DNA from: Vreelandella sp042466685
GTDB lineage: Bacteria > Pseudomonadota > Gammaproteobacteria > Pseudomonadales > Halomonadaceae
DNA: 64,000 nt
NCBI RefSeq assembly: GCF_042466685.1
Contig: NZ_CP170448.1
Coordinates: 4,340,001-4,404,000, forward strand
Direction: 5' to 3'
The notes beneath the pieces are model-generated. The model was not told the origin of the DNA and searched no databases. It saw only the letters and a program-made list of their open reading frames with translations. This document shows positions 51,113 to 60,880 of this stretch, piece after piece. The translations under genes were made by a program, and so were the position numbers. Position 1 is the first letter of the stretch; each line of letters begins with the position of its first letter.

Positions 51113-53983
51113 TTAGACGCTTAGCGACTCCTCCTCTTGAAGGGTAGCACTGCGGCTCAACCGGCAAGCGGCATACTTGAACTCCGGAATCTTGCCATAA
51201 GGATCCAACGCAGGGTTGGTTAACAAGTTCGCCGCTGCTTCCTCGTAACAGAAGGGTACGAAGACCATACCCTCAGGCATACCCGGATCCGTCCTCGCCT
51301 TGAGGGTAATGGATCCTCGCCGTGTGACGATCGTCAGATCATCGCCCGGCGCTATCCCCAGTCGAATAAACTCAGCGGGGGCCAGGCTGGCTACGGCTTC
51401 CGGTTCCAGGTCATCAAGCACTTTGGCGCGCCGGGTCATCGAACCGGTATGCCAGTGCTCTAGCTGGCGCCCGGTGGTCAGTACCGTCGGGTAGTCATTA
51501 TCGACCGGTTCATCCGGTGGCAGCGGGCGCGTGGGCGCGAATTTCGCCCGGCCGCTGATTGTCGGGAAAGCATCGCTGAAGACCACGTCGTGCCCAGGCG
51601 CGTCCTCCGCCGGGCAGGGGTAGGTTACCGATTGCTCGCGCTCCAGACGCTCCCAGGAAATATGGTCGAGAGAGGCCATGCCTTGCTTCATCTCGGCGAA
51701 GACGTCCCGCGGATGCTGGTAATCCCAGCCCAGGCCAAAACGTTTGGCAATCTCCTGAATGATCCACCAGTCCGGCTTGGCCAGGCCCGGCAGCGGCAGC
51801 GCCGCACGCCCCATCTGCACTTGCCGATTAGTGTTGGTGACGGTGCCGTTTTTCTCGGGCCAGGCAGAGGCAGGCAGGATGACATCGGCGAACTGGGCGG
51901 TCTCAGTGACAAACAGATCCTGCACCACCAGATGCTCCAGCTTGGCCAGAGCGGCCCGGGCGTGGGCCAAATCCGGGTCAGACATCGCCGGGTTTTCACC
52001 CTGGATATACATGCCGCGGATGGTGCCAGCGGTGATGGCATCCATGATCTCCACCACGGTGAGGCCGGGTGTGGGATCCAGTTTTGTATTCCACAGCTCT
52101 TCGAAGGCACTGCGTACCTGGGCATCGCTAACGGGCTGGTAGTCCGGCATCACCATGGGAATCAGGCCCGCATCGGACGCGCCCTGAACGTTGTTCTGCC
52201 CCCGCAAAGGGTGCAGGCCGGTGCCGGGGCGCCCGGTCTGGCCGCAGGCTAACGCCAGCGAGATCAGACAGCGGGCGTTATCGGTGCCGTGGGTGTGCTG
52301 GGAAATGCCCATGCCCCAGAAAATCATCGCCCGTTCGGCGTTGGCATAAAGCCTGGCCACTTCGCGGATGGTCTCGGGCTCAACACCGCACAGGCCGCTC
52401 ATCGCTTCGGGGGTCATATCCACCGTATGCGTTTTCAAGGCTTCAAAGCCTTCGGTATGCTCGGCGATATAGGTCATGTCATACAGCTCTTCGCTGATGA
52501 TCACATTGAGGATGGCGTTAAACAGCGCCACGTCGGCACCCGGTGAAAAACGCACGCTCAGGTGGGCATAGGCATCCAACGCCTGACCGCGGGGATCGAG
52601 GATCACGATCTTGGTGCCACGCTTGGCGGCCTGCTTGAAGAAGGTGGCCGCCACCGGGTGGTTCACAGCCGGATTACAGCCGGTAAGAATCACCATGTCA
52701 GCTTGGCTGGCCTGCATAAAGGAGGCGGTGACCGAACCTGAGCCAATACACTCCATGAGTGCCGCCACGGAGCTGGCGTGGCACAAGCGGGTGCAGTGAT
52801 CCACATGGTTGGAGCCGAAGCCGGTACGCACCAGTTTCTGGAACAGCCACGCCTCTTCATTGGAGCACTTGGCGCTGCCGAACCCGGCCAGGGCATCAGG
52901 GCCATGGGCTGCTTTAAGATCGACAAGCCCGCTGGCAGCAACATCCAGAGCTTCGTCCCAACTGGCCTCTCGGAAATGGGTCAACGGCTTGGCAGGGTCG
53001 AAGTCTGGATCAATCCCTTTAGCGACACCTTCGCGGCGAATCAGCGGAGCGATTAGTCGGGATGGATGGCGCGGATAGTCATAGCCGAAGCGGCCTTTAA
53101 CACACAGCCGGTTTTCGTTAGAGGGGCCATCGCGGCCCTCCACGTAAAGGATCTGGTCATTCTTGATATGGTAGGTGAGCTGACAACCCACTCCGCAGTA
53201 GGGACATACCGAATCGACCTTGCGGTCAGCCACAGACGAATCACCCCGTCCTTCGTCATCCACCACAGTGGCGGGCATCAGCGCACCGGTTGGGCAAGCT
53301 TGAACGCACTCGCCACAGGCCACGCAGGTGCTCTCGCCCATGGGATCGTCGAAATCAAACACGATCTTGGACGCCGCACCACGGTGGGCCAGGCCGATCA
53401 CGTCGTTGACCTGAACCTCGCGGCAGGCACGCACACACAGATTGCACTCGATGCAGGCGTCAAGGTTGACGCGCATGGCGGAGTGGCTGCTGTCTTGTTC
53501 CAGGCTTTCCGCCCGGGACGCCACATGGTGCACGGTGGGCGCCTCGCGCTCTTCGCGCCTGGGCAGTTTACGGCGCACCGCCGTGGCATCAATGGCCAAC
53601 TGGTCGGCCATGGCCCAGAAATGGCTGGCGCGATCGGGGCTCTCTTCCCGCTCCGGCTGGTCGACCAACAGCATCTCCATGACCATCTTGCGGGCGGTAT
53701 GCGCCCGTTCGGAGTTGGCGCTTTTGACCACCATGCCGGGGGCTGCCTCGCGGAGACAGCTGGCGGCCAGGGTGCGCTCGCCCTCGATTTCCACCATACA
53801 GGCGCGGCAGTTGCCGTCGGCGCGATAACCGCTTGTGTCCTTAAAACAGAGATGGGGAATGGTCTCGCCGGCGCGCTTGGCCACCTGCCAGAGGCTTTCA
53901 CCAGGGGTTGCACTCACCTCAACGCCATCAAGCGTCAGGGTAAAGCTTGTGCCTGGGTTTTGTTCGCTCATGCTCATGTTCAT
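51113..53983 (-). CDS. NAD-type formate dehydrogenase alpha subunit (molybdenum/tungsten)
   Basis: The 956-residue catalytic subunit oxidises formate to CO2. An N-terminal 2Fe-2S domain (CFKDTSGYRADGNCRACM near residue 47) is followed by two 4Fe-4S motifs (CIECNLCVRAC and CVACGECVQACPTG, about 178-235). The molybdopterin domain begins with the cluster motif CPYCGVGCQLTYH near 265. The active-site pair is Cys-His in TRLCHASSVA near 385, so it uses Cys, not selenocysteine. The NuoG-type His-Cys3 cluster seems missing: the region reads SHFWAMADQ with no Cys. It forms a unit with the beta gene upstream and handles formate from betaine demethylation. Confidence 0.88.
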   Translation of the reverse strand: MNMSMSEQNPGTSFTLTLDGVEVSATPGESLWQVAKRAGETIPHLCFKDTSGYRADGNCRACMVEIEGERTLAASCLREAAPGMVVKSANSERAHTARKMVMEMLLVDQPEREESPDRASHFWAMADQLAIDATAVRRKLPRREEREAPTVHHVASRAESLEQDSSHSAMRVNLDACIECNLCVRACREVQVNDVIGLAHRGAASKIVFDFDDPMGESTCVACGECVQACPTGALMPATVVDDEGRGDSSVADRKVDSVCPYCGVGCQLTYHIKNDQILYVEGRDGPSNENRLCVKGRFGYDYPRHPSRLIAPLIRREGVAKGIDPDFDPAKPLTHFREASWDEALDVAASGLVDLKAAHGPDALAGFGSAKCSNEEAWLFQKLVRTGFGSNHVDHCTRLCHASSVAALMECIGSGSVTASFMQASQADMVILTGCNPAVNHPVAATFFKQAAKRGTKIVILDPRGQALDAYAHLSVRFSPGADVALFNAILNVIISEELYDMTYIAEHTEGFEALKTHTVDMTPEAMSGLCGVEPETIREVARLYANAERAMIFWGMGISQHTHGTDNARCLISLALACGQTGRPGTGLHPLRGQNNVQGASDAGLIPMVMPDYQPVSDAQVRSAFEELWNTKLDPTPGLTVVEIMDAITAGTIRGMYIQGENPAMSDPDLAHARAALAKLEHLVVQDLFVTETAQFADVILPASAWPEKNGTVTNTNRQVQMGRAALPLPGLAKPDWWIIQEIAKRFGLGWDYQHPRDVFAEMKQGMASLDHISWERLEREQSVTYPCPAEDAPGHDVVFSDAFPTISGRAKFAPTRPLPPDEPVDNDYPTVLTTGRQLEHWHTGSMTRRAKVLDDLEPEAVASLAPAEFIRLGIAPGDDLTIVTRRGSITLKARTDPGMPEGMVFVPFCYEEAAANLLTNPALDPYGKIPEFKYAACRLSRSATLQEEESLSV

Positions 53984-53987
53984 CCCC

Positions 53988-55706
53988 CTACCCCTTGACG
54001 ATTACGTTCTGGGCGGCCAGCTCGCCGCGGAAATCCTTCAACAGCCCCAGCACCGGGTTAGGTGCCGCCTGGCCGAGTCCGCAAATAGAGGCATCTATCA
54101 TCACCTGGGAGAGCTGCGTCATCAGCCCAGCATCCCACTCATTGCGCTCGAGCAGGGTGAGCATTTTTTCCGTGCCCACCCGGCAGGGCGTGCATTGGCC
54201 ACAGGACTCATCGGCAAAAAAGGCCAATAGGTTGGTAGCCACCCCGCGCAGATCGTCCTGATCAGAGAGTACGATCACCGCTGCGGAACCGATAAAACAG
54301 CCGTGCTCCTGAAGGGTGTCGAAATCGAGGGGAATATCGGCCTTGGCAGCGGGCAGAATGCCGCCGGAGGCGCCGCCGGGCAGGTAGGCCGCCAGGCGGT
54401 GGCCGTCGGCCATGCCGTCGCAATACTCGTCAATTAACTCCTGAAGGGTTATCCCCGCGGGCGCCAAATACACACCGGGCTGCTTGACCCGACCCGAGAC
54501 AGAGAAACTACGTAACCCTACACGGCCATGGCGACCCTGGCTTGCGAAAGCCTCCGCGCCACGCTGCCAGATCATGGGGATCCAGTAGACGGTCTCGACG
54601 TTATTGACCAGCGTTGGCCGGTCAAAGAGCCCCTTCTGGGCCACAAACGGTGGGCGATGGCGGGGTTTACCCGGCTTGCCTTCTAAAGACTCGATCATTG
54701 CCGACTCTTCACCGCAGATATAGGCGCCCGCGCCGCGGCGCAGCACAACGTAACCCGGCGCCACCAGGCCCGCAGCCTCCAGTTCGCTAATGGCCTCGCG
54801 CAGTACGCCGTGTAACGCCGGGTACTCATCGCGCAGATAGATATACAGCGCCTCGGCCTCTACCGCCCAGGCGCTGACCAAGGCGCCTTCAAGAAACTGG
54901 TGGGGTGAATTTTCTAGGTAATAGCGATCCTTGAAGGTACCAGGCTCGCCCTCGTCGGCATTGATAGCGCAGTAACGGGGGCCAGCTTCTTGGCGCACGA
55001 ACGTCCATTTTTTGAAGGTAGGGAAACCCGCGCCACCCAAGCCGCGCAGATTGGCCTGCTGCATCGCCTCCATCAGCGCTTCCACCGTGACCTCGCCCTC
55101 GCGACAGGCTCGCAGTAGCGCGAAACCGCCCTCGCGGCGATAGTCGTCCAGTCGCTGCCAATCGACGGGGTCAGGATGAAAGTGTGCTTCCTCGATCACC
55201 GACGCGATACGCTCCTGAGTAGCGAACGGCACATGATAGTGCCCCACTTCCGCCACCGGCGCCGTGTCGCAGCGCCCCATGCAAGGAGCGCGCAGTACCC
55301 GCACCTGCTCGATATCCACGTTTGCTTCCAACTGTGCCTTAAGCGCCTCGGCACCGGCCAACTGGCAGGTTAAAGAGTCACAGACGCGGATTGTTACCGC
55401 GGGCGGCGGCAGTTGGTCGTCGTGAATGACATCGAAGTGGGCGTAGAAAGTGGCGGTCTCGTAAACGGCCGCCATGGGCAGGTTCATGTAAGCCGCCAGG
55501 GCACGTAGCTCCGTCAGCAGCAGATGCCCACGGTTATCCTGAAGGGCATGCAGGTGTTCAATCAGTAGGTCGCGGCGGCGCAGCGTGGCGTCCTGGCGTT
55601 CGTCGCCCAGCAGCTCACGCAACTCCTCAAGAAGTCGGGGGTCGAGTTCACGGCCGCGGGGCTTGCCGCGGAAGCGGCGCTTGGGGATCACGGTCTGGAC
55701 GGTCAT
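53988..55706 (-). CDS. NAD-type formate dehydrogenase beta subunit, NuoE-NuoF fusion
   Basis: The 572-residue diaphorase subunit passes electrons to NAD. The NuoE-like part holds a 2Fe-2S centre (CDSLTCQLAG and APCMGRCD, about 110-155). The NuoF-like part has the NADH/FMN region GLGGAGFPTFKKW and NADEGEPGTFKD and a 4Fe-4S centre (ESCGQCTPCRVGT, SICGLG). In many formate dehydrogenases these are separate FdsG and FdsB chains. The gap to the alpha gene is only 4 bases. The start is ATG 55706; 55760 is possible. No FdsD-type chaperone or fdhD gene is adjacent. Confidence 0.88.
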   Translation of the reverse strand: MTVQTVIPKRRFRGKPRGRELDPRLLEELRELLGDERQDATLRRRDLLIEHLHALQDNRGHLLLTELRALAAYMNLPMAAVYETATFYAHFDVIHDDQLPPPAVTIRVCDSLTCQLAGAEALKAQLEANVDIEQVRVLRAPCMGRCDTAPVAEVGHYHVPFATQERIASVIEEAHFHPDPVDWQRLDDYRREGGFALLRACREGEVTVEALMEAMQQANLRGLGGAGFPTFKKWTFVRQEAGPRYCAINADEGEPGTFKDRYYLENSPHQFLEGALVSAWAVEAEALYIYLRDEYPALHGVLREAISELEAAGLVAPGYVVLRRGAGAYICGEESAMIESLEGKPGKPRHRPPFVAQKGLFDRPTLVNNVETVYWIPMIWQRGAEAFASQGRHGRVGLRSFSVSGRVKQPGVYLAPAGITLQELIDEYCDGMADGHRLAAYLPGGASGGILPAAKADIPLDFDTLQEHGCFIGSAAVIVLSDQDDLRGVATNLLAFFADESCGQCTPCRVGTEKMLTLLERNEWDAGLMTQLSQVMIDASICGLGQAAPNPVLGLLKDFRGELAAQNVIVKG

Positions 55707-55751
55707 GGGGTACTCATTATTATCTTGATCGGCTTTATGCCGAATGAACGA

Positions 55752-55777
55752 AGACGGCACCCCGCGGGGCGCCGTCT
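55752..55777 (-). terminator. 26-base near-perfect hairpin between formaldehyde and formate dehydrogenase genes
   Basis: AGACGGCACCCCG (55752-55764) pairs with CGGGGCGCCGTCT (55765-55777) with one mismatch. A second, weaker hairpin (CCTGCCC / GGGCAGG) lies at about 55791-55812. They sit between two leftward genes of one metabolic route. They may end part of the formaldehyde dehydrogenase transcript or act as a processing site; a U run is short. Confidence 0.5.
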
Positions 55778-55835
55778 AGGGTCGCACTGACCTGCCCTTC
55801 GTTTGGGGCAGGGCCTTTACTGAGTTAATACACTA

Positions 55836-57026
55836 TTAAGCCACGCTGCCATGGGGATCAATAACGAATTTCTTAGCCGCACCGCCATCGAAGTCGGCGT
55901 AGCCCTGGGGCGCCTGATCCAGGTTAATCATCTGGACATTGACCGCATCGGCAATATTGACCTTGCCGAACAGAATAGCCTGCATCAGCGGGCGATGGTA
56001 CTTCATCACCGGGCACTGCCCCGTATGGAAACTGTGAGACTTGGCCCAGCCGAGGCCAAAACGCATGCTCAGCGCGCCCTGCTTGGCAGCATCATCTTCC
56101 GCGCCGGGGTCTTCGGTCACGTACAGGCCCGGAATGCCGATCTGACCACCGGCTCGGGTCAACGACATCGCCGAGTTCAACACCGTCGCAGGCGCTTCTT
56201 TGCCGTGATTGCAGCCACAGGCGTGCGCCTCAAAGCCAACACAGTCGACAAAGGCATCGACCTCACGCTCGCCAAGAATCACCTCGATCTTGTCGGCCAT
56301 GTCACCGTCCTGGGTCAGGTCGATGGTCTCACAACCAAAGCTGCGGGCCTGGGCCAGGCGCTCTTCGATCATATCGCCAACGATCACGCAGGCCGCACCC
56401 AGCAGTTGAGCGGAAACCGCAGCTGCCAGCCCCACCGGGCCAGCACCAGCAATATAGACGGTGCTACCAGGGCCGACACCAGCAGTCACGCAGCCGTGGA
56501 AGCCAGTGGGGAAGATATCGGAGAGCAGGGTCAGATCCTTGATCTTCTCCATGGCCTGATCGGCATCCGGGAACTTCAACAGGTTAAAGTCAGCGTAGGG
56601 AACCATGACATATTCGGTCTGGCCGCCGACCCAGCCGCCCATATCCACATAGCCATAGGCGGCGCCAGGGCGAGATGGATTGACGTTGAGGCAGATACCG
56701 GTGCGGCCCTCTTTACAGTTGCGGCAGCGGCCGCAAGCAATGTTGAACGGCACCGAGACCAGATCGCCCGGCCTGATGAACTCGACGTCGCGACCGGCCT
56801 CGATCACGAGCCCGGTGATTTCGTGGCCCAGCACTAGGCCTGCGGGCGCAGTAGTACGCCCCCGCACCATATGCTGGTCGCTGCCACAGATGTTGGTGGT
56901 CACGACCTTGAGGATGACACCGTGCTCGCATTTGCGATTGCCTAGCGCAAGCTCGGGATAGGCAATGGATTCGACGGCGACTTCACCCGGGCCTTTATAG
57001 ACCACTCCGCGATTGGCTGCACTCAT
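55836..57026 (-). CDS. fdhA: Glutathione-independent formaldehyde dehydrogenase
   Basis: This 396-residue zinc-dependent medium-chain dehydrogenase oxidises formaldehyde to formate with NAD. The catalytic zinc ligands begin with Cys in TTNICGSDQHMV near residue 47 and GHE near 70. Structural zinc cysteines are in CGRCRNCKEGRTGIC near 98-112. The coenzyme motif GAGPVGLAAAVSA is near 195. It matches the P. putida enzyme type, which keeps NAD tightly bound. It removes formaldehyde made by GbcAB, dimethylglycine demethylase and sarcosine oxidase; in Pseudomonas fdhA ends the sox operon, while here it precedes the formate dehydrogenase genes. Confidence 0.92.
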   Translation of the reverse strand: MSAANRGVVYKGPGEVAVESIAYPELALGNRKCEHGVILKVVTTNICGSDQHMVRGRTTAPAGLVLGHEITGLVIEAGRDVEFIRPGDLVSVPFNIACGRCRNCKEGRTGICLNVNPSRPGAAYGYVDMGGWVGGQTEYVMVPYADFNLLKFPDADQAMEKIKDLTLLSDIFPTGFHGCVTAGVGPGSTVYIAGAGPVGLAAAVSAQLLGAACVIVGDMIEERLAQARSFGCETIDLTQDGDMADKIEVILGEREVDAFVDCVGFEAHACGCNHGKEAPATVLNSAMSLTRAGGQIGIPGLYVTEDPGAEDDAAKQGALSMRFGLGWAKSHSFHTGQCPVMKYHRPLMQAILFGKVNIADAVNVQMINLDQAPQGYADFDGGAAKKFVIDPHGSVA

Positions 57027-57272
57027 GGCTGACTCCTGTCGTTGTTTGTTGTTCTACTCAATGTAGTGAATGGCGCTTCCTCACACTATCCCTTCAGCGC
57101 CCCAGGACTTACTCCAAAAAGGCATCCACATGCCTATTCGAGACATGACAGTCAGGACGAATAGGTGGAGGTCGCTTTCACGACACTTCTCTTTTCGAGC
57201 AGGCCCAACAATTCCTAATGTCGGCGATGCTCCGCCTGTCCGACGCCCAACAAGAACCAACAAGGAAACGCG

Positions 57273-58853
57273 ATGAACAACAACGACGACCCCGTCCTGT
57301 CGCCTGGACAGGACAATACGCAGATATTGGGGTTGGACTTCCACAACCCCGTTTTCCCCCTATCCGCCCTCGCTATCCTGCTGTTCATTATCTACGCGCT
57401 GGTCTATCCAGACGCAGCTAATACGCACTTAGGGCTTGCCAAAAACTGGTCGATTGAACACTTCGACTGGCTGTTTATGATTGCTGGCAATATTTTTGTG
57501 GTGTTCTGCCTCGTACTGATCTGCTTGCCACTCGGGCGGATTCGGTTAGGCGGCAAGGATGCAAAACCGGAATATTCGCGCACCTCCTGGTTCGCCATGC
57601 TGTTTGCAGCGGGCATGGGAATCGGCTTGATGTTCTGGAGCGTTGCTGAGCCCGTGGCCTACTACACCGACTGGTATGGAACGCCCCTGAATACGCCGGC
57701 GGGGACGCCGGAGGGCGCCAGCGCCGCCATGGGAGCGACCATGTTTCACTGGGGACTGCACCCCTGGGCCATCTATGCCGTGGTGGCGCTGTCCCTGGCA
57801 TTCTTTTCCTATAACAAAGGTTTACCGCTGACCCTTCGCTCCGCCTTTTACCCCATTCTGGGCGAGCGCACCCGTGGCTGGGCAGGCCATGTCATCGACA
57901 TCCTCGCCGTGCTGGCCACCATCTTCGGCTTGGCCACCTCACTTGGCTTTGGCGCTACCCAAGCCGCTGGCGGCCTCGCTTACCTTTTCGATGTCCCTAA
58001 TACCATCGGCACCCAGCTGGCAATCATCGTGGTGGTCACGGTGATTGCGCTGATCTCAGTATGGCGGGGTATCGACGGTGGTGTGAAGCTGTTCTCGAAT
58101 ATCAATATGGTCATCGCGGCGGCGTTGCTGCTTTTCGTGGTCGTGGCGGGTCCAACCCTGATGATTCTGACGGGAATTGGCACTACAGCGCTGGACTACG
58201 CCAGCCACCTGCTGCCACTGTCGAACTGGATTGGCCGCGAGGATGACACTTGGTACCACGGCTGGACCATCTTCTACTGGGCGTGGTGGATCTCCTGGTC
58301 GCCGTTCGTCGGCATGTTTATCGCTCGTGTATCGCGGGGACGCACCGTTCGTGAGTTTCTAATCGCCGTACTGCTGGTGCCCACGCTGGTCACACTGGTG
58401 TGGATGAGCACCTTTGGCGGCACGGCGCTTTATCAGGCTGAAAACGGTGTGGGTGAGCTGGCTAACGGCATCGGCGACGTTTCGCTTGCCATGTTCCATA
58501 TGCTGGAACAGCTCCCCATGACCAGTATCACCTCGACGCTGGCGATTATTCTGGTGCTGGTTTTCTTTATTACTTCGTCGGACTCCGGCTCACTGGTCAT
58601 CGACAACATTACCGCAGGCGGCAAGACCGATGCGCCCAGGAGCCAGCGCGTCTTCTGGGCCACGCTGGAAGGGGTCATTGCCGGCGTACTGCTCTACGGG
58701 GGGGGAAGCACAGCCCTTACGGCGCTGCAGGCGGGCGCGGTAGCCACCGGTCTCCCCTTTACCCTGGTGCTCCTGCTGATGTGTTTCAGCCTCTACAAGG
58801 GCCTTCACAAAGAGTGGCAGCAGAGCAACGCGATGCCCAAAATCGCTAGCTAA
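57273..58853 (+). CDS. BCCT family betaine/choline/carnitine transporter
   Basis: The 526-residue protein has 12 hydrophobic segments. BCCT signature segments include MFHWGLHPWAIYAVVALSL near residue 155 and WTIFYWAWWISWSPFVGMF near 330, which forms the aromatic trimethylammonium site. The N- and C-terminal tails are short, with no long regulatory extension as in osmosensing BetP. This favours uptake for catabolism rather than pure osmoprotection. AAGGAAA precedes the ATG. It diverges from fdhA and stands in front of the SSS symporter. Glycine betaine is the most likely substrate; dimethylglycine or choline are possible. Confidence 0.9.
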   Translation: MNNNDDPVLSPGQDNTQILGLDFHNPVFPLSALAILLFIIYALVYPDAANTHLGLAKNWSIEHFDWLFMIAGNIFVVFCLVLICLPLGRIRLGGKDAKPEYSRTSWFAMLFAAGMGIGLMFWSVAEPVAYYTDWYGTPLNTPAGTPEGASAAMGATMFHWGLHPWAIYAVVALSLAFFSYNKGLPLTLRSAFYPILGERTRGWAGHVIDILAVLATIFGLATSLGFGATQAAGGLAYLFDVPNTIGTQLAIIVVVTVIALISVWRGIDGGVKLFSNINMVIAAALLLFVVVAGPTLMILTGIGTTALDYASHLLPLSNWIGREDDTWYHGWTIFYWAWWISWSPFVGMFIARVSRGRTVREFLIAVLLVPTLVTLVWMSTFGGTALYQAENGVGELANGIGDVSLAMFHMLEQLPMTSITSTLAIILVLVFFITSSDSGSLVIDNITAGGKTDAPRSQRVFWATLEGVIAGVLLYGGGSTALTALQAGAVATGLPFTLVLLLMCFSLYKGLHKEWQQSNAMPKIAS

Positions 58854-59020
58854 TCCAATCAAGCATCTGTTGCTTTCGGGGGCGCCAATGCCATGGAGCC
58901 CCTTTTGGTTTACGGATATGGTGTCGTGATTCCGGCACTGTGTGCCGCTAATGGCAATGAGAAGGCAGGTAAAGCGCTGCACCATAGCTAAACAACGTCA
59001 ACAACTCCACGGCTATTTCC

Positions 59021-60769
59021 ATGATCTACACCATCGCAATACTGCTGAGTCTGGTCGGCTATTTTATCATCGGCCATCTGGCCGGACGGCGCGTCAAGGG
59101 GCTGGATGACTATCTGGTCGCTGGCCGCAATGCCCCCACCTTTTTCATTCTCGGCACCCTGGTGGCCAGCTATTTAAGCACCAGCGCCTTTCTCGGCGAG
59201 ACGGGCTTTGCCTATCAGGGCTATCCGTTTGTCATGCTGATCTTTGCGGCGGTGAGCACCTCGGGCTGCCTGCTGGGTGCGCTGGTGTTTGGCCGCTACC
59301 TGCGCCGCAGCGGGGCACGTACCGTGCCGGAGTTTTTCGGCAAACGCTTTGCCTCGCGTCGGGTGCAGGCCATTGCCGGGCTCACAACGATTATCGGCCT
59401 CGGTGCGTATCTGCTAGGCGTGATGCAAGGCGCGGGCATCATGTTTTCGGAGCTGACCGGCATGCCCTACTGGGTGGGCTTGGTACTGGTATGGGCGACC
59501 TACACCGGCTTTATCCTCTACTCCGGCTCTCCGGGGGTCATGCTGACCGATACCATCATGTTCGTGATTTTCTCGCTGGCCGCAGTGGGCGGCTCGCTGT
59601 ATGTCATCCAGGATTTAGGCGGCTGGAGCGGGGCCGTTGAAGGGCTATTAATCCAGACGGACAAACCCGGCATTGCGCTGTGGCATGGGGTGATCGAAGG
59701 GCCGGAAGCCAGCTTCTCTTCCCCTGGCGAGGCGCTTATCTGGGGCCTGACGCTGGGCCTGGTTTGGGCGGCAGTGCTGGCGGCAAGCCCCTGGCAATCC
59801 AGCCGCTACCTGATGGCCCGCAACGAGCACGTGGTAATGCGCTCGGCCATGTTGACCGCCGTGGCACTTGCCGTTTTCTACGCGCTAATGATGATGACTG
59901 GCGCGGCAATCAACCTTTATGACCCGCAGCTCGACCCTGAACGCTCCATGATCTGGGTGGCGCTCAACGTGCTGCCTACCTGGCTTGGGGTGGTTATTCT
60001 GACCGGGGTGTTCGCTGCCGGGCTCTCGTCCTGCTCGACGTTTCTGTCGATCATTGGCTTTAGCCTCTCCAACGATATCCTGCCCGTCTCAACCGACGAG
60101 AAATCGGCCATGCGCAAGAGTCGCATGGCGGTGCTCGGCGCGGGTCTGATAGCACTACTGCTCGCGCTGTTCCAACCACCGGCGGTGATGTCGGTGGTGT
60201 GGTTTGCTGCCACCCTGTTTGCCTCCTCCTGGGGCCCGGTGGCGTTGATGAGCATCTGGAGCCGCAAGATCACCGCCGCGGGCGCGAGCTGGGGCTTGGC
60301 CGTGGGCTTTGTCGGCAATGTCGCTCTCTCGCTGATGGTGCAGGCCGAGTGGCTCAGCCTGCCAGTTTATCTGCATCCGGTACTGCTGAGTACGCTGATG
60401 GCGCTGGTGGCGATTACGCTGGCGTCAAAAATGACGCGTGTAAGTCAGGCCGAGACCGCATACCGGGCTTTCCTGCATGAGTTTGATGCCAGCGCGATGA
60501 GCGGTTGGGTATCGGGCACCCGTTGGATCGCGATATGCACCATGCTCTCTGGGGCCGCCATCGGGCTGTTTTTGTGGCAACAGTACGCGGCGACGTTAGC
60601 CGGACTTGCCGAGCGCTTCACGCTCTCTTCCGGTGCGGTTCAAGGAGCTTACCTGCTGGCGATAGGTTGCGGCAGCATGCTGTTTATCGCCGGGGCCGTA
60701 GGCTACTGGCTGGTTCGTCCTCATCAGAAAGCCGCCACGGCGAGCACGGTTATGGCAGATAATCGTTAA
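59021..60769 (+). CDS. Sodium:solute symporter family protein
   Basis: The 582-residue protein has about 13 hydrophobic segments. The SSS landmark GLDDYLVAGRNAPTFF is near residue 28, and AAGLSSCSTFLSIIGFSLSND near residue 330 is the family sodium-site helix. The group includes pantothenate, proline and short-acid carriers. The substrate is unknown, but its place between BCCT and the ETF genes suggests an intermediate of methylamine-type catabolism such as sarcosine or dimethylglycine. It has a downstream terminator. The start could also be supported a little further in; ATG 59021 fits the topology. Confidence 0.82.
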   Translation: MIYTIAILLSLVGYFIIGHLAGRRVKGLDDYLVAGRNAPTFFILGTLVASYLSTSAFLGETGFAYQGYPFVMLIFAAVSTSGCLLGALVFGRYLRRSGARTVPEFFGKRFASRRVQAIAGLTTIIGLGAYLLGVMQGAGIMFSELTGMPYWVGLVLVWATYTGFILYSGSPGVMLTDTIMFVIFSLAAVGGSLYVIQDLGGWSGAVEGLLIQTDKPGIALWHGVIEGPEASFSSPGEALIWGLTLGLVWAAVLAASPWQSSRYLMARNEHVVMRSAMLTAVALAVFYALMMMTGAAINLYDPQLDPERSMIWVALNVLPTWLGVVILTGVFAAGLSSCSTFLSIIGFSLSNDILPVSTDEKSAMRKSRMAVLGAGLIALLLALFQPPAVMSVVWFAATLFASSWGPVALMSIWSRKITAAGASWGLAVGFVGNVALSLMVQAEWLSLPVYLHPVLLSTLMALVAITLASKMTRVSQAETAYRAFLHEFDASAMSGWVSGTRWIAICTMLSGAAIGLFLWQQYAATLAGLAERFTLSSGAVQGAYLLAIGCGSMLFIAGAVGYWLVRPHQKAATASTVMADNR

Positions 60770-60824
60770 GCGCCGAGCCCCAACCCGAGAGGGCCAACGA
60801 TCATTGGCCTGTTACTAACCACTC

Positions 60825-60860
60825 AACCGCTCGCCTACCCGGCGGGCGGTTAGTTTTTTT
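60825..60860 (+). terminator. Intrinsic terminator after the SSS symporter gene
   Basis: AACCGCTCGCC (60825-60835) pairs with GGCGGGCGGTT (60841-60851) with one G-U pair, followed by seven T (60854-60860). It lies between the symporter and the EamA gene. Confidence 0.88.
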
Positions 60861-60880
60861 GCTGACCTGGAGACAAAACC

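Noticed and set aside
52800..52850. Selenocysteine in the formate dehydrogenase active site
   Set aside because: The active-site codon reads Cys in TRLCHASS with no in-frame TGA.
55851..56837. A 328-codon rightward frame opposite formaldehyde dehydrogenase
   Set aside because: Antisense to a conserved zinc dehydrogenase with clear motifs; low-complexity content and no family match.
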